A DNA stretch of 64,000 nucleotides from a bacterium (GTDB taxonomy: Bacteria > Arandabacterota > Arandabacteria > Arandabacterales > Arandabacteraceae), in contig JAOZOU010000001.1 of NCBI GenBank assembly GCA_029933125.1, positions 1-64,000 of the forward strand, read 5' to 3'. Positions within the stretch are counted from its first letter, which is position 1. The number at the start of each line of letters is the position of its first letter. A program made the translations under genes and the position numbers. This document shows, piece by piece, positions 34,232-42,889 of the stretch. Under the pieces are notes generated by a model. That model saw nothing but the letters and a program-made list of their open reading frames with translations. It was not told where the DNA came from and did no database searches.

Positions 34232-35574
34232 TTGCTCTTCCTCCTTCGCTCAGCCAACATAGCCCGCCACCGATCCAGACGAGCCTTTATCTTCGCTTCG
34301 TAGCCTCTGTTGGTAGGCTCATAGTATACCCTATCTTTAAGAGCCGCAGGTAGGTAGTCCTGATCAACAAGAGCATCCTTATATTCATGTGGATACCTAT
34401 AACCAGCACCAAAACCGAGTTCTTTCATCAAGCGGGTTGGGGCATTCCTTATATGAAGAGGCACAGAGGGAGTGGGTTGTGAAATAACATCCTGCCGGGC
34501 CTTCTCATATGCTTTGTAAACCGCATTGCTTTTGGGAGCAGTAGCGAGATAGATAGCCGCCTGCGCAAGTGCAAGGTCGCCTTCGGGCATACCTATGAGT
34601 TTGACAGCCTCGGTGGCAGCAACAGCAACGACTAGTGCCTGGGGGTCAGCATTACCAATATCTTCAGAAGCAAATCTCACCATACGTCTCGCAATGTAAA
34701 GCGGATCTTCCCCAGCCTCCAGCATCCTCGCGAGCCAGTAAAGAGCTGCATCAGGATCGCTTCCCCTGAGGCTCTTATGCAAAGCTGATATTATATTGTA
34801 ATGTTCTTCACCCGTCTTGTCATAAAGAAGTGCCTTCTTCTGAAGTGCTCCTTCAATCGTCTCAAGGTCGATCCTGCGCAGCCCGTCTTCATCAGGTGTG
34901 GTGGCTGCAGCGGCCAGCTCAAGTGCATTGAGGACAACCCTGGCATCACCGTCAGCTTGGCGAATGGCATGGTTAAGAGCTTCATCTGAGATAACTACCT
35001 TCAATTTCCCAAGTCCTCTTTGCTCATCCCCAAGCGCTCGCATTGCTATCTTCTTGAGGTCGGCCTCCGAAAGTTTCTCAAGTGTCACAACACGTGAACG
35101 TGAAAGTAGAGCCGAGTTGACCTCAAATGAAGGATTCTCAGTTGTTGCGCCAATCAATATTATTGCTCCCCTCTCCACATGTGGTAGGAAGGCATCCTGC
35201 TGCGCTTTGTTGAAACGGTGAATCTCATCGACAAAAAGGATTGTCCGCTTCCCGTGGACCCTCATGTTCATCTCGGCTCGAGCAACAACTTCCCTTATCT
35301 CCTTGACACCAGATGTCACGGCACTGAAAGCGATAAAATCTGAGCCTGTAGATTTTGCAATCAGATGGGCAAGCGTTGTCTTGCCTGTACCGGGTGGCCC
35401 CCAGAAAATGATTGAATGAACCTCTCCCTTCTCAATAGCCCTGCGCAGAACAGAACCCTCTCCAACAATATGCTCCTGTCCGACAAATTCGTTGAAATCC
35501 CTTGGCCGCATACGGTCAGCAAGGGGCCTCTGGGGTGGATGTGCGGATTCCGAGTTAAAAAGATCTTCAGACAT
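34228..35574 (-). CDS. rarA: Replication-associated recombination ATPase RarA/MgsA
   Basis: 448 residues. N-terminal PLADRMRPRDFNEFVGQEHIVGEGSVLRRAIEKGEVHSIIFWGPPGTGKTTLA contains Walker A; Walker B and sensor are ILFVDEIHRFNKAQQDAFLPHVE and LIGATTENPSFEVNSALLSR. The C-terminal tetramerisation domain has RGSDPDAALYWLARMLEAGEDPLYIARRMVRFASEDIGNADP. It acts at stalled replication forks. It is a housekeeping gene embedded between YgeY and carbamate kinase, and is translationally coupled to the latter. Confidence 0.96.
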   Translation of the reverse strand: MSEDLFNSESAHPPQRPLADRMRPRDFNEFVGQEHIVGEGSVLRRAIEKGEVHSIIFWGPPGTGKTTLAHLIAKSTGSDFIAFSAVTSGVKEIREVVARAEMNMRVHGKRTILFVDEIHRFNKAQQDAFLPHVERGAIILIGATTENPSFEVNSALLSRSRVVTLEKLSEADLKKIAMRALGDEQRGLGKLKVVISDEALNHAIRQADGDARVVLNALELAAAATTPDEDGLRRIDLETIEGALQKKALLYDKTGEEHYNIISALHKSLRGSDPDAALYWLARMLEAGEDPLYIARRMVRFASEDIGNADPQALVVAVAATEAVKLIGMPEGDLALAQAAIYLATAPKSNAVYKAYEKARQDVISQPTPSVPLHIRNAPTRLMKELGFGAGYRYPHEYKDALVDQDYLPAALKDRVYYEPTNRGYEAKIKARLDRWRAMLAERRRKSK

Positions 35575-35623
35575 TTCTAATTCTTGGCCTCATTCCCAAA
35601 AACCACCTTGAGTCGCACGAAAC

Positions 35624-36820
35624 CTACATAGTGCAATATACATAAGGAAAAGCGGTATAGAAAGCTGTAGCACGCCACAGGTGATCAATTGGTATAGTTT
35701 CATTGGCAACATGAGCAAGTGCCTGCTCGCCGGGTCCAAAGCCAACTGTCGGAATTCCTGCCACGCCCCGTGAGTAGTTACCATCTGTTGAGAAAAGCCA
35801 CCTATCCACCCTGGGCTCATCGAAAAGACAGCTGAATGTCCTGACGGCCGCTTGCACCACCGCATCATCCTCCGGTGTAGACCAAGCAGGGAAGAATTTC
35901 TCCCTGCTTGCCACAAGGCCTGTATAGCTTTCGCCCTGGTAATGGGTGATGCTCACTGTAGCATCAGCAAATCTAGCTATCTCCTCGAGCTCGCGAATAA
36001 TGCTCTCTGAACTATCACCAGGAACGGTTCTTCGATCAACGAAGATTCTACAAACATCTGGTACGGTATTACGCGACGGCGACTTGGATTCGATCGATGT
36101 CACCACGGCCGAGCCTCTGCCTAAAAATGGATCACTTCGAAACCTCTCCTGCATCCACTCTATACTTCGAACTATCCGAGCCATTTTGTAGACAGCATTC
36201 TCCCCAGCCTCTGGCATGCTTCCGTGTGAAGCTCTGCCATGCGTCACAACTTCGATCTCAGCCCTTCCTCTATGGCCTCGCATGATGCAAAGGTCACTCG
36301 GCTCACCTATGAGGACACAATCAGGTCTTATGTTGTTTGACTTGAGAAAATGCTCAAGGGCGAGTCCTTCGCAGTCTTCCTCCTGCACACTTAAGAGAAC
36401 ATAAAGGGTGAAGGGCTTGGATTCGTCAAGTTCCGCGAGCAGCTTAAGCGCACCAATCATGCAAGCTGCACAGCCCTTATCATCCGAAGCTCCTCTACCA
36501 AAGATTCTGCCGCCATCAATACGACCTGAGAAAGGATCGAACTTCCAGACCAATGGATTGCCAATGCCCACGGTATCAAGATGGGAGTCATAAACGATAA
36601 CCTTTGCCCCATTCCCGCATCTGGCAACCACACTTCCCATCGAATCCAGACCAACCCCTTCAATTCCTATAGCCTGAAGCTCGCTCTCAACAAACTTGGC
36701 AATCTCCCCCTCCTGCCTACTCATGCTCGGAATCTGAATGAGGTGCTGAAGCAGGGATACTACATATTGTTGTTCCTCCTTAGCTTTTTCTAGCACACCT
36801 GAAGCAATGTTCTCATTCAT
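35624..36820 (-). CDS. ygeY: YgeY-type M20 metallohydrolase (selenium-metabolism-linked)
   Basis: 398 residues of the M20 dinuclear-zinc family. Ligands are in VIVYDSHLDTVGIGNP (about 75-90), FGRGASDDKGCAACM (about 110) and LLSVQEEDCEGLALEHFL (about 145); DGNYSRGVAGIPTVGFGPG is the late conserved block. YgeY proteins co-occur with selenium-dependent molybdenum hydroxylase genes and are implicated in cleaving carbamoyl or diaminopropionate-type intermediates of purine breakdown; the exact reaction here is uncertain. The ATG overlaps the FAD-subunit stop (ATGA). Confidence 0.9.
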   Translation of the reverse strand: MNENIASGVLEKAKEEQQYVVSLLQHLIQIPSMSRQEGEIAKFVESELQAIGIEGVGLDSMGSVVARCGNGAKVIVYDSHLDTVGIGNPLVWKFDPFSGRIDGGRIFGRGASDDKGCAACMIGALKLLAELDESKPFTLYVLLSVQEEDCEGLALEHFLKSNNIRPDCVLIGEPSDLCIMRGHRGRAEIEVVTHGRASHGSMPEAGENAVYKMARIVRSIEWMQERFRSDPFLGRGSAVVTSIESKSPSRNTVPDVCRIFVDRRTVPGDSSESIIRELEEIARFADATVSITHYQGESYTGLVASREKFFPAWSTPEDDAVVQAAVRTFSCLFDEPRVDRWLFSTDGNYSRGVAGIPTVGFGPGEQALAHVANETIPIDHLWRATAFYTAFPYVYCTM

Positions 36821-37812
36821 TGCGCCTGTTCCCCAAAAAAGCGTCCACCTCGCTCGGCAGCATCTTCAATGAGACGCGAGACTATGACGCTAGTTACATG
36901 ACGGCGGTAGGTACGTGTAGCTCTTATGTCTGAGATAGGATCACACTCCTTGCTTGCGATTTCGCCTGCCTCTCTTGCGAGCTGGCGCGACGGGCTCTGA
37001 CCGATAAGCAGATTTTCTACTTCTCGCATCCTTATTGGAGTTGGAGCAACGGCACCGCAAGCAACCCTTACAGTCTTAAATTTGCCTCCATCGAAGGTTG
37101 CAAAGACAGCCGCACTCGCAACTGAAATAGCAAGGGAGTTCCGCAATCCGATCTTGATGTAGCTAGAGTAGAAAGGTAGAGAAGGAATTTCAAAAGTAAC
37201 ACTTGTGAGAATCTCATAGGGCTCGAGAAGAGTTGAGCCAGGTCCCCTGGGCAGGTCTTCAACAGCGATCTCTCTTACACCTCGATGTGAGACCAATGTG
37301 GCTGTGGCGCCGAGTGCGATCAGAGGCGGATAAAGATCTGCTGCCGGCGATGCATTGGCAAGGTTCCCACCGATCGTCCCCATATTGCGTATCTGAGGTG
37401 ACCCAATTGATGAAGCCCCCCTTATCAGGCATTCGAAGCCCTTGAGCAAAGGTGAAGTAGCTATAGCACTGTGGGTGTGGGTTGAACCAAGGGTTACCTT
37501 AGGTGCGCCGTTACCTTCCTTGGCAAGCTCACGCCACTCCTTGAGCTTCTCAAAAATCACATCAGCCTGGCTATCGATGCCAAGTCTCGTCGGGCTTGCA
37601 GTACCAGGAAGGGTAATAGTAAAGACCTTGAGATCAGAGATGGAACTTATGTCGAGGAGGTACTTTATGTGCTTCCTCATGCCAGTCTTAAGAAGTACAA
37701 CGAGATCTGTCCCACCAGCGAGAGGAGCGCAATCACCTGAATACTTGGCAAGCGATGAAAGACAGTCATCGATGTCAGCTGGAATCAAAACCTCAATCTT
37801 CTTTGCGATCAT
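36817..37812 (-). CDS. Molybdenum hydroxylase FAD-binding subunit (XdhB/YgfM-like)
   Basis: 331 residues. The FAD-binding type-2 region shows LAKYSGDCAPLAGGTDLVVLLKTG (about 20-40) and GASSIGSPQIRNMGTIGGNLANASPAADLYPPLIALGA (about 125-165), followed by a CO-dehydrogenase flavoprotein C-terminal domain (YIKIGLRNSLAISVASAAVF). It passes electrons from the iron-sulfur subunit to NAD or another acceptor. The start overlaps the YqeB gene by 20 bases. The iron-sulfur partner is five kilobases upstream, and the molybdenum-binding subunit is not in the window. Confidence 0.93.
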   Translation of the reverse strand: MIAKKIEVLIPADIDDCLSSLAKYSGDCAPLAGGTDLVVLLKTGMRKHIKYLLDISSISDLKVFTITLPGTASPTRLGIDSQADVIFEKLKEWRELAKEGNGAPKVTLGSTHTHSAIATSPLLKGFECLIRGASSIGSPQIRNMGTIGGNLANASPAADLYPPLIALGATATLVSHRGVREIAVEDLPRGPGSTLLEPYEILTSVTFEIPSLPFYSSYIKIGLRNSLAISVASAAVFATFDGGKFKTVRVACGAVAPTPIRMREVENLLIGQSPSRQLAREAGEIASKECDPISDIRATRTYRRHVTSVIVSRLIEDAAERGGRFFGEQAQ

Positions 37813-38605
37813 ACCAGTACCACCTCAAGATTGCTTCCAAGACACCACCTGAAATAGCTCTACCCTTGTCAGAAATAGTGTCAGCCCTTATGGACCTACC
37901 TCTGGGATCGATATCTCCAATCTTCTGATTCCTCTCGACCATGACGCCATCGGCCACGAGACCCCGCACGAGACCCCCAATTGGAGCCTCTACCTTATGG
38001 AAATCATCAATCATGCCAATTATTGCTCCCTTCGCTACAATATCACCTATTCTCGCACTTGCTTTGAAAACTCCTTGAGCCGGAGCTCTAACAACTCTCT
38101 CCTTGCCGAATCCCATAACGGGAGCTGGTTGGCCTGTGGCCGCTTCAGCCTCACCATCTTCAATCACTCTACCCAGATTGTGTCCCCGGTTAGTCTCAAT
38201 AACAACATCAACATTGAAACCAGCCACAAATCCGGGTCCGAGTCCAATAACAAGAGGAGCAAGATCCCTCGATATATCGGACTCCCTCTTGAGCATGCGA
38301 GCATCCACAATCACATCGGGCCTCATTCTTAAGGCGATCCCACGGAAATCCTCGGCTATTACAGGAATTTCTCCAGCAGCAGCAATGTCGGCAGCCTCAT
38401 CGAGTGAAGATCTTCGAGCCTTCATCCCTTCAACACTGATATCCTCCCCGTAGCACGCAGATGCGAAGCAGACAAGCCTCCTTATACATTTAGGTTTTTC
38501 AATCTCTGCTATCCACACCTCAAAACCAAGCCGCCTCAATCTATGAGCAACTGCCGAACCCATCTCACCCCCACCAATAACAAGCACACGAGGTAAAGCT
38601 GTCAT
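37793..38605 (-). CDS. yqeB: YqeB/EF2563 selenium-dependent molybdenum hydroxylase maturation protein
   Basis: 270 residues. N-terminal Rossmann segment VLVIGGGEMGSAVAHRLRRLGFEVWIAEIEKPKCIRRLVCFASACY, then VDARMLKRESDISRDLAPLVIGLGPGFVAGFNVDVVIETNRGHNLGRVI, and a C-terminal biotinyl-like fold (GVFKASARIGDIVAKGAIIGMIDDFHKVEAPIGGLVRGL). This layout is specific to the EF2563/YqeB family, a genomic marker of selenium-dependent molybdenum hydroxylases. Its molecular activity is unknown. It overlaps XdhC-like (four bases) and the FAD subunit. Confidence 0.93.
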   Translation of the reverse strand: MTALPRVLVIGGGEMGSAVAHRLRRLGFEVWIAEIEKPKCIRRLVCFASACYGEDISVEGMKARRSSLDEAADIAAAGEIPVIAEDFRGIALRMRPDVIVDARMLKRESDISRDLAPLVIGLGPGFVAGFNVDVVIETNRGHNLGRVIEDGEAEAATGQPAPVMGFGKERVVRAPAQGVFKASARIGDIVAKGAIIGMIDDFHKVEAPIGGLVRGLVADGVMVERNQKIGDIDPRGRSIRADTISDKGRAISGGVLEAILRWYWYDRKED

Positions 38606-39393
38606 TGCGAATCCCCACTGCCCTTGCGAGTTTCGTTTATGAGCTCCGCAACAATGCTTACAGCTATCTCTTCAGGAGTCACAGCCTTTATATCGATCCC
38701 AACTGGAATGTGCACCTTTTCGAGCAGATCTCTGTCAAAGCCTTTTGCTTGAAGATCTTTTAGGATCACTCTGGCCTTGTTGCGACTCCCAAGCATCCCA
38801 ATGTAGCGCGGCCTAAAGGGTAGTACAGCTGCCAGAAAAGCCTCATCGAGACTGTGACTCCTGCTGCAGATAACGACAAAACTGCTCATATCAATCTTGA
38901 CGCTCTTTGGTACCTCATCAGGTGTAGCAGCAACGAGGCGAATAGTTTTGGTCGCTATTTTGCTAAAGATATCACTTCGGGTGTCAACAACTGTAACTGC
39001 AAAACCAACACGATCAGCGAGCTCGGCAACAGCTCTTCCCACATGCCCACCTCCAATAACCACAAGCCTCTTGCTTGTTCCGATGGGTTCGAGCAAAACG
39101 CTTACCCTACCACCGCAGAAGGCATCGATTTCAGGCTGTTTGCCGCTAAGATCAAACTCGAGCAGACGAGGGGTACCTGATTCAAGAACCTCACCTGTGA
39201 TTTTTCCGACTTCATACTCGACTGCTCCACCACCGATTGAACCGAATGTTTCACCATCCTCACAGAAGATCATCTTAGAACCAACGGATCTTGGTCCTGA
39301 TCCTTCCTTCTTGATAATTGTAGCAATGCAAATCCTGCGACCATGCTGCAAGAGCTCAGCTGCCTTGAGCATTACCTGCTTTGCTTCATCCAT
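38602..39393 (-). CDS. xdhC: XdhC-family molybdenum hydroxylase maturation factor
   Basis: 263 residues. N-terminal XdhC/CoxI segment RRICIATIIKKEGSGPRSVGSKMIFCEDGETFGSIGGGAVEYEV, then a Rossmann domain (RLVVIGGGHVGRAVAELADRVGFAVTVVDTR) and the conserved end RPRYIGMLGSRNKARVILKDLQAKGFD...VHIPVGIDIKAVTPEEIAVSIVAELI. XdhC proteins bind molybdenum cofactor and assist its sulfuration and insertion into the apoenzyme. The stop overlaps YqeB and the start overlaps the MocA-like gene by eight bases. Confidence 0.94.
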   Translation of the reverse strand: MDEAKQVMLKAAELLQHGRRICIATIIKKEGSGPRSVGSKMIFCEDGETFGSIGGGAVEYEVGKITGEVLESGTPRLLEFDLSGKQPEIDAFCGGRVSVLLEPIGTSKRLVVIGGGHVGRAVAELADRVGFAVTVVDTRSDIFSKIATKTIRLVAATPDEVPKSVKIDMSSFVVICSRSHSLDEAFLAAVLPFRPRYIGMLGSRNKARVILKDLQAKGFDRDLLEKVHIPVGIDIKAVTPEEIAVSIVAELINETRKGSGDSQ

Positions 39394-40000
39394 TGCTCAT
39401 CAACCTTATTTTGAGATTCTCAAGATCCTGCTCATTATCAACATCGAAGATAACACCATCATCATTCACATCAACCCTCTTGAGTGAAATGTGCTTTCTT
39501 TCAGCAAGCTGGCGTGCCCCAACATCGCCACTCAGTTTCATGATTTCCTCCGTGAGATCACAGCTGATGACCACAGGATGCCCTCGCATGTTCTTATAAA
39601 AAGGGATGCACATTTCGCTCTCACTCGCTGTGTAAGCATCTATGAGAAGGTTTATAAGATAGGGCCTTATAAGGGGCATATCCGCTAGTGAGATCATTAT
39701 CGCGTCAACATCCGTATTTTCAACAAGCCACCCCCATCCCCGTTTGAGCGATTCACTCATAGGACACGGCTCCCTGATCGTAAGGATGTGGAGCCTATCA
39801 GACTCCATGCCTCCGAGTATTGAATCAAACCTCCCATCCCAACCTGGTACAACAACGCAAAGGTAAGACAGGCGGCTCGCCAGATGATTCTCAACCGACA
39901 TCTCGAGAATTGTCCTTCCACCAAGCGTCAATAAGAGCTTGGGCTTTCCCATGCGAATTGAACTACCAGCTGCAAGCACAAGCCCACCAACTCGATTCAT
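39386..40000 (-). CDS. mocA: MobA-like molybdenum cofactor nucleotidyltransferase (MocA/YgfJ)
   Basis: 204 residues. Nucleotide-binding loop GLVLAAGSSIRMGKPKLLLTLGGRTILE (about 6-33), then ISLADMPLIRPYLINLLIDAY near 105 and GHPVVIS. MocA transfers CMP to molybdopterin to form the cytosine-dinucleotide cofactor used by xanthine-dehydrogenase-family enzymes. The cluster position between YqeC and XdhC matches the selenium-linked molybdenum hydroxylase loci of enterobacteria and clostridia. Confidence 0.9.
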   Translation of the reverse strand: MNRVGGLVLAAGSSIRMGKPKLLLTLGGRTILEMSVENHLASRLSYLCVVVPGWDGRFDSILGGMESDRLHILTIREPCPMSESLKRGWGWLVENTDVDAIMISLADMPLIRPYLINLLIDAYTASESEMCIPFYKNMRGHPVVISCDLTEEIMKLSGDVGARQLAERKHISLKRVDVNDDGVIFDVDNEQDLENLKIRLMSNG

Positions 40001-40004
40001 AACT

Positions 40005-40802
40005 TTACTTGATTACAAAGGTAGCGCATGTTTCGCGTCTTCCGAGTGATCCTAGAAGAACACGGTCGATGCGATGATCACCTTTGATGCAATGGGCATA
40101 GGCCAGAATCGATGAACCACCTCGATTACATTCACACCGAAGTGCTGGATCTTCAAACTTATTGATGAAGACACACATCCTCGCATCCCGTGGCTTCTTC
40201 GCGATGTAACCCCTCTCTGAAAATAGTGCACCCATAACAACAGTCTGGCTAACGTCTGATTCAATGTCTACCCCGAGGCTCGCTGCCACATGTCGGGGTT
40301 TGAAAACATAGTCAGAGGCAATTGGCTTGGAGAAACTGTCGGCACCTATCACGATGAGGTAAATCGATGTGAGTGAGGCAACTGGAGGCTCATGTTCACC
40401 AGGAACCTTGAAGGATTTGCCTCTCGCACCGTCGCTCTCGACCACAGCCACACAGCCAAGCTTTGAAAAAAGGTGATCAATGAACTCCGGGCTGAAGCCT
40501 ATCACCTTAGGGCCATCCCTTCTTCTGCCGACCAGAACAGGGTTGGAGCTTTCAAGAGCCTTTTGGACACGCTTAACTGTGGCTGGGGATTCCTCTCCCA
40601 GGATAACCGTGGCAACCTTGCCTGCCTCTGGATACATTATGCGAGTTGTTGTCGAAAGCAAAGCTTTCGAGCCCTTGATAGCGAGTTCACTTGCAAGCCT
40701 GTACATGAGGGATGTCTTGCCACCGGCTCCAACAATACTCACAAGCTCATACTTCCCCAACCCGAGGCTATCACACAGAGAGTTCCTGACTTCGATCCTC
40801 AC
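40005..40802 (-). CDS. yqeC: YqeC selenium-linked cofactor protein (P-loop)
   Basis: 265 residues from a GTG overlapping the aminotransferase stop. Walker A is YELVSIVGAGGKTSLMYRLASEL near residue 20-40, then LLSTTTRIMYP, VAVVESDGARGKSFKVPGEHEPPV and LIVIGADSFSKPI. This is the YqeC family (putative selenium-dependent hydroxylase accessory protein), possibly acting in selenium insertion into the molybdenum cofactor; biochemical proof is limited. Its neighbours MocA-like, XdhC-like and YqeB are the expected companions. Confidence 0.93.
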   Translation of the reverse strand: MRIEVRNSLCDSLGLGKYELVSIVGAGGKTSLMYRLASELAIKGSKALLSTTTRIMYPEAGKVATVILGEESPATVKRVQKALESSNPVLVGRRRDGPKVIGFSPEFIDHLFSKLGCVAVVESDGARGKSFKVPGEHEPPVASLTSIYLIVIGADSFSKPIASDYVFKPRHVAASLGVDIESDVSQTVVMGALFSERGYIAKKPRDARMCVFINKFEDPALRCECNRGGSSILAYAHCIKGDHRIDRVLLGSLGRRETCATFVIK

Positions 40803-41971
40803 TTCTTCACTCGAGCAAGCACCTTCTCAATACGGTCGAGAGCCTTTCTTATGTTTTCAACTGAGTTAGCATAGGAAAGTCTGAGGTAGCCCTCACCAAA
40901 CTTCCCAAAGGCTGTTCCAGGAAGAACAGCGACACCAGCCTCATTTAGCAAGAGGTCAGAAAGCTCCGAAGAATTCAAGCCTGTACCCTGTATGTTGGGG
41001 AAGACATAGAAAGCCCCCTTGGGATTCAGACACTTGATGCCAGGTATATTGTTTAGACCCTCAACGATTACATCACGTCTGCGCCTGAATTCCTCAACCA
41101 TCTTTTGGGCTGCAGACTGATCACCCGTAATACCCTCTATACCAGCAACCTGCGTGAAGCTACACGTACACGATGTGGCATTTATCTGCAGTTGAGTCAG
41201 AGCTGCAGCTAGTTCCTTGGGCATGATACCGAATCCAAGCCGCCAGCCAGTCATGGCATATGTCTTGGAATAACCATCGAGAACTATCGTATGCTCACGC
41301 ATACCGGGCAGCGATGCTATGCTGACATGCTGGCCTTCATAAAGAATCTTTGAATAGACCTCGTCAGACAAGACCCAGATATTGTGTTTCCTCGCCACCT
41401 CAGCAATGGCCTCAAGATCCTTAAGCGATAGCACACCGCCAGTGGGATTCTGTGGGGAGTTGATTATTATCATCTTGGTCTTGGGTGTGACAAGCTTGAG
41501 CAGCTCCTGAGCGTCGAAACGGAATTCTCTCTCCTCTTCGAGTTTGAGAGAAACAGCCTTTGCACCCAGGAATTCGATAACAGACTCATAGATTGGAAAG
41601 CCAGGATTGGGATAGATCACCTCATCGCCCTCATCAACCAGGGCAAGCATTGCAAAGAACATTATGGGCTTTGCACCTGGGGTGACAACAACTTCATCAG
41701 GGCTGACTTCTATGCCTTTCTCCTTGCCAACGACACGAGCAATGGCTTCACGCAGCTCTGGCAAGCCCTGAGCCGGGCCATAATGGGTGTAGCCATCCCA
41801 GATAGCTTTGACAGCTGCTTCCCTTATGTTATCCGGTGTGTCAAAATCAGGCTCACCTATCTCAAGGTGAATAACCTCTTTGCCTTGAGCTTCCAGTGCC
41901 TTCGCCCTGGCCAAAACCTCAAAAGCACTCTCAGTACCAAGCCTCGACATCCGCTTTGCAAACTTCACCAT
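40799..41971 (-). CDS. PLP-dependent aminotransferase, class I (aspartate aminotransferase-like)
   Basis: 390 residues. Family sequence is clear: FEVLARAKALEAQGKEVIHLEIGEPDFDTPDNIREAAVKAI, the NSPQNPTGGVLS segment near 170-180, and the PLP lysine in VLDGYSKTYAMTGWRLGFG near residue 233. GGAGG precedes the ATG. It may run amino-group transfer from purine-derived glycine or alanine, but class-I enzymes have broad specificity, so the substrate is open. It sits between the PPC-domain gene and YqeC, overlapping the latter by four bases. Confidence 0.95.
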   Translation of the reverse strand: MVKFAKRMSRLGTESAFEVLARAKALEAQGKEVIHLEIGEPDFDTPDNIREAAVKAIWDGYTHYGPAQGLPELREAIARVVGKEKGIEVSPDEVVVTPGAKPIMFFAMLALVDEGDEVIYPNPGFPIYESVIEFLGAKAVSLKLEEEREFRFDAQELLKLVTPKTKMIIINSPQNPTGGVLSLKDLEAIAEVARKHNIWVLSDEVYSKILYEGQHVSIASLPGMREHTIVLDGYSKTYAMTGWRLGFGIMPKELAAALTQLQINATSCTCSFTQVAGIEGITGDQSAAQKMVEEFRRRRDVIVEGLNNIPGIKCLNPKGAFYVFPNIQGTGLNSSELSDLLLNEAGVAVLPGTAFGKFGEGYLRLSYANSVENIRKALDRIEKVLARVKK

Positions 41972-41985
41972 ATCCTCAGCCTCCT

Positions 41986-42408
41986 TTATCCAAAAGTTAA
42001 GGTGCGAAGCCCAGTCTCTGGGTCCTGTTTCCTCACCAATTTCTGTGGTGCCACAAGAATGGCTATCTCTGCTGTCATATTCACTATAGCTGAAGAAAGG
42101 TGGCCAGCTAGAGCGTTGCCACCAGGTCTACCTACCACCGCATGGAGATGGATCACGAGGTCATCCCCGTGTTTTGAAATATTGCCATTGAGCGAGCACA
42201 GCTCCGACTCTGTGGCAAGGGGTACCGTCTCATACTCTCCACGTCCCCTGTAGAACGACAAACCCGCATTCCTGATCATGCCAACACCGCCAAGCACAAT
42301 GGCAGACGTAATACCCTCCTCAGCAAGTGCTTGCTTCATAGCCCCGAGCATGTCCTCACCATTTGAGAGGCGAATGACAAGGAGATCTCCTTCTCGCTTC
42401 TTTTCCAC
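41986..42408 (-). CDS. PPC/DUF296 domain protein
   Basis: The ORF track begins at 42456 inside the upstream gene. GGAGGACGGTAAA followed by GTG at 42408 is the better start: the ribosome site overlaps the stop region of the iron-sulfur gene. This gives about 140 residues (VEKKREGDLLVIRLSNGEDMLGAMKQALAEEGITSAIVLGGVGMIRNAGLSFY). The signature histidines are in DLVIHLHAVVGRPGGNALAGHLSSAIVN. PPC domains trimerise, occur with AT-hooks in plants and stand alone in bacteria, where function is unknown. Its location inside a molybdenum hydroxylase operon suggests a role in that pathway (inference). Confidence 0.88.
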   Translation of the reverse strand: MEKKREGDLLVIRLSNGEDMLGAMKQALAEEGITSAIVLGGVGMIRNAGLSFYRGRGEYETVPLATESELCSLNGNISKHGDDLVIHLHAVVGRPGGNALAGHLSSAIVNMTAEIAILVAPQKLVRKQDPETGLRTLTFG

Positions 42409-42409
42409 T

Positions 42410-42889
42410 TTACCGTCCTCCTGCTTCTTGCTTCGAGGCAATCTCAATGGCATCAACTATCTTCTTGTAGCCGGTACACCGGCAAAGAACACCTGAGATT
42501 GCCTCGCGAATCTTTTGCCTTGAAGGCCGCGGATCACTATCAAGCAATGCCTTGGCAACGAGAATCATAGCAGGTGTGCAAAAGCCGCACTGAATAGCAC
42601 CTTCATCAACAAAAGCGCGTTGCAATATACTGAGTTTGTCATTTTCACTGATGCCTTCAATCGTTGTTATTGAGCAACCATCAACCTGGAAAGCCATCTT
42701 TATGCATGAAAGAATTGGTTTGCCATCAACAAGCACTGTACATGTTCCGCAGTCACCTCGACCACAGCCCTGCTTTGTCCCAAGCAGACCCAGGCGATCG
42801 CGGAGGAGCTCAAGAAGCGTAAGATTGGGCTCGACAACTACGCTTACTGGTTTGCCATTTACCTCAAACTTTATTCTTACACTATCCAT
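42410..42889 (-). CDS. Molybdenum hydroxylase [2Fe-2S] subunit (CoxS/XdhC-small-subunit type)
   Basis: 159 residues. First plant-ferredoxin-type cluster: GCGRGDCGTCTVLVDGKPILSC (about 41-62). Second cluster, in the helical domain: GAIQCGFCTPAMILVAKALLD (about 98-118) and GVLCRCTGYKKIVDAI (about 133-148). All eight cysteines are present. It relays electrons between the molybdenum centre and FAD in xanthine-dehydrogenase-family enzymes. It overlaps the threonine synthase gene by eight bases; the FAD subunit gene is 4.6 kb downstream and the large subunit is absent. Confidence 0.95.
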   Translation of the reverse strand: MDSVRIKFEVNGKPVSVVVEPNLTLLELLRDRLGLLGTKQGCGRGDCGTCTVLVDGKPILSCIKMAFQVDGCSITTIEGISENDKLSILQRAFVDEGAIQCGFCTPAMILVAKALLDSDPRPSRQKIREAISGVLCRCTGYKKIVDAIEIASKQEAGGR

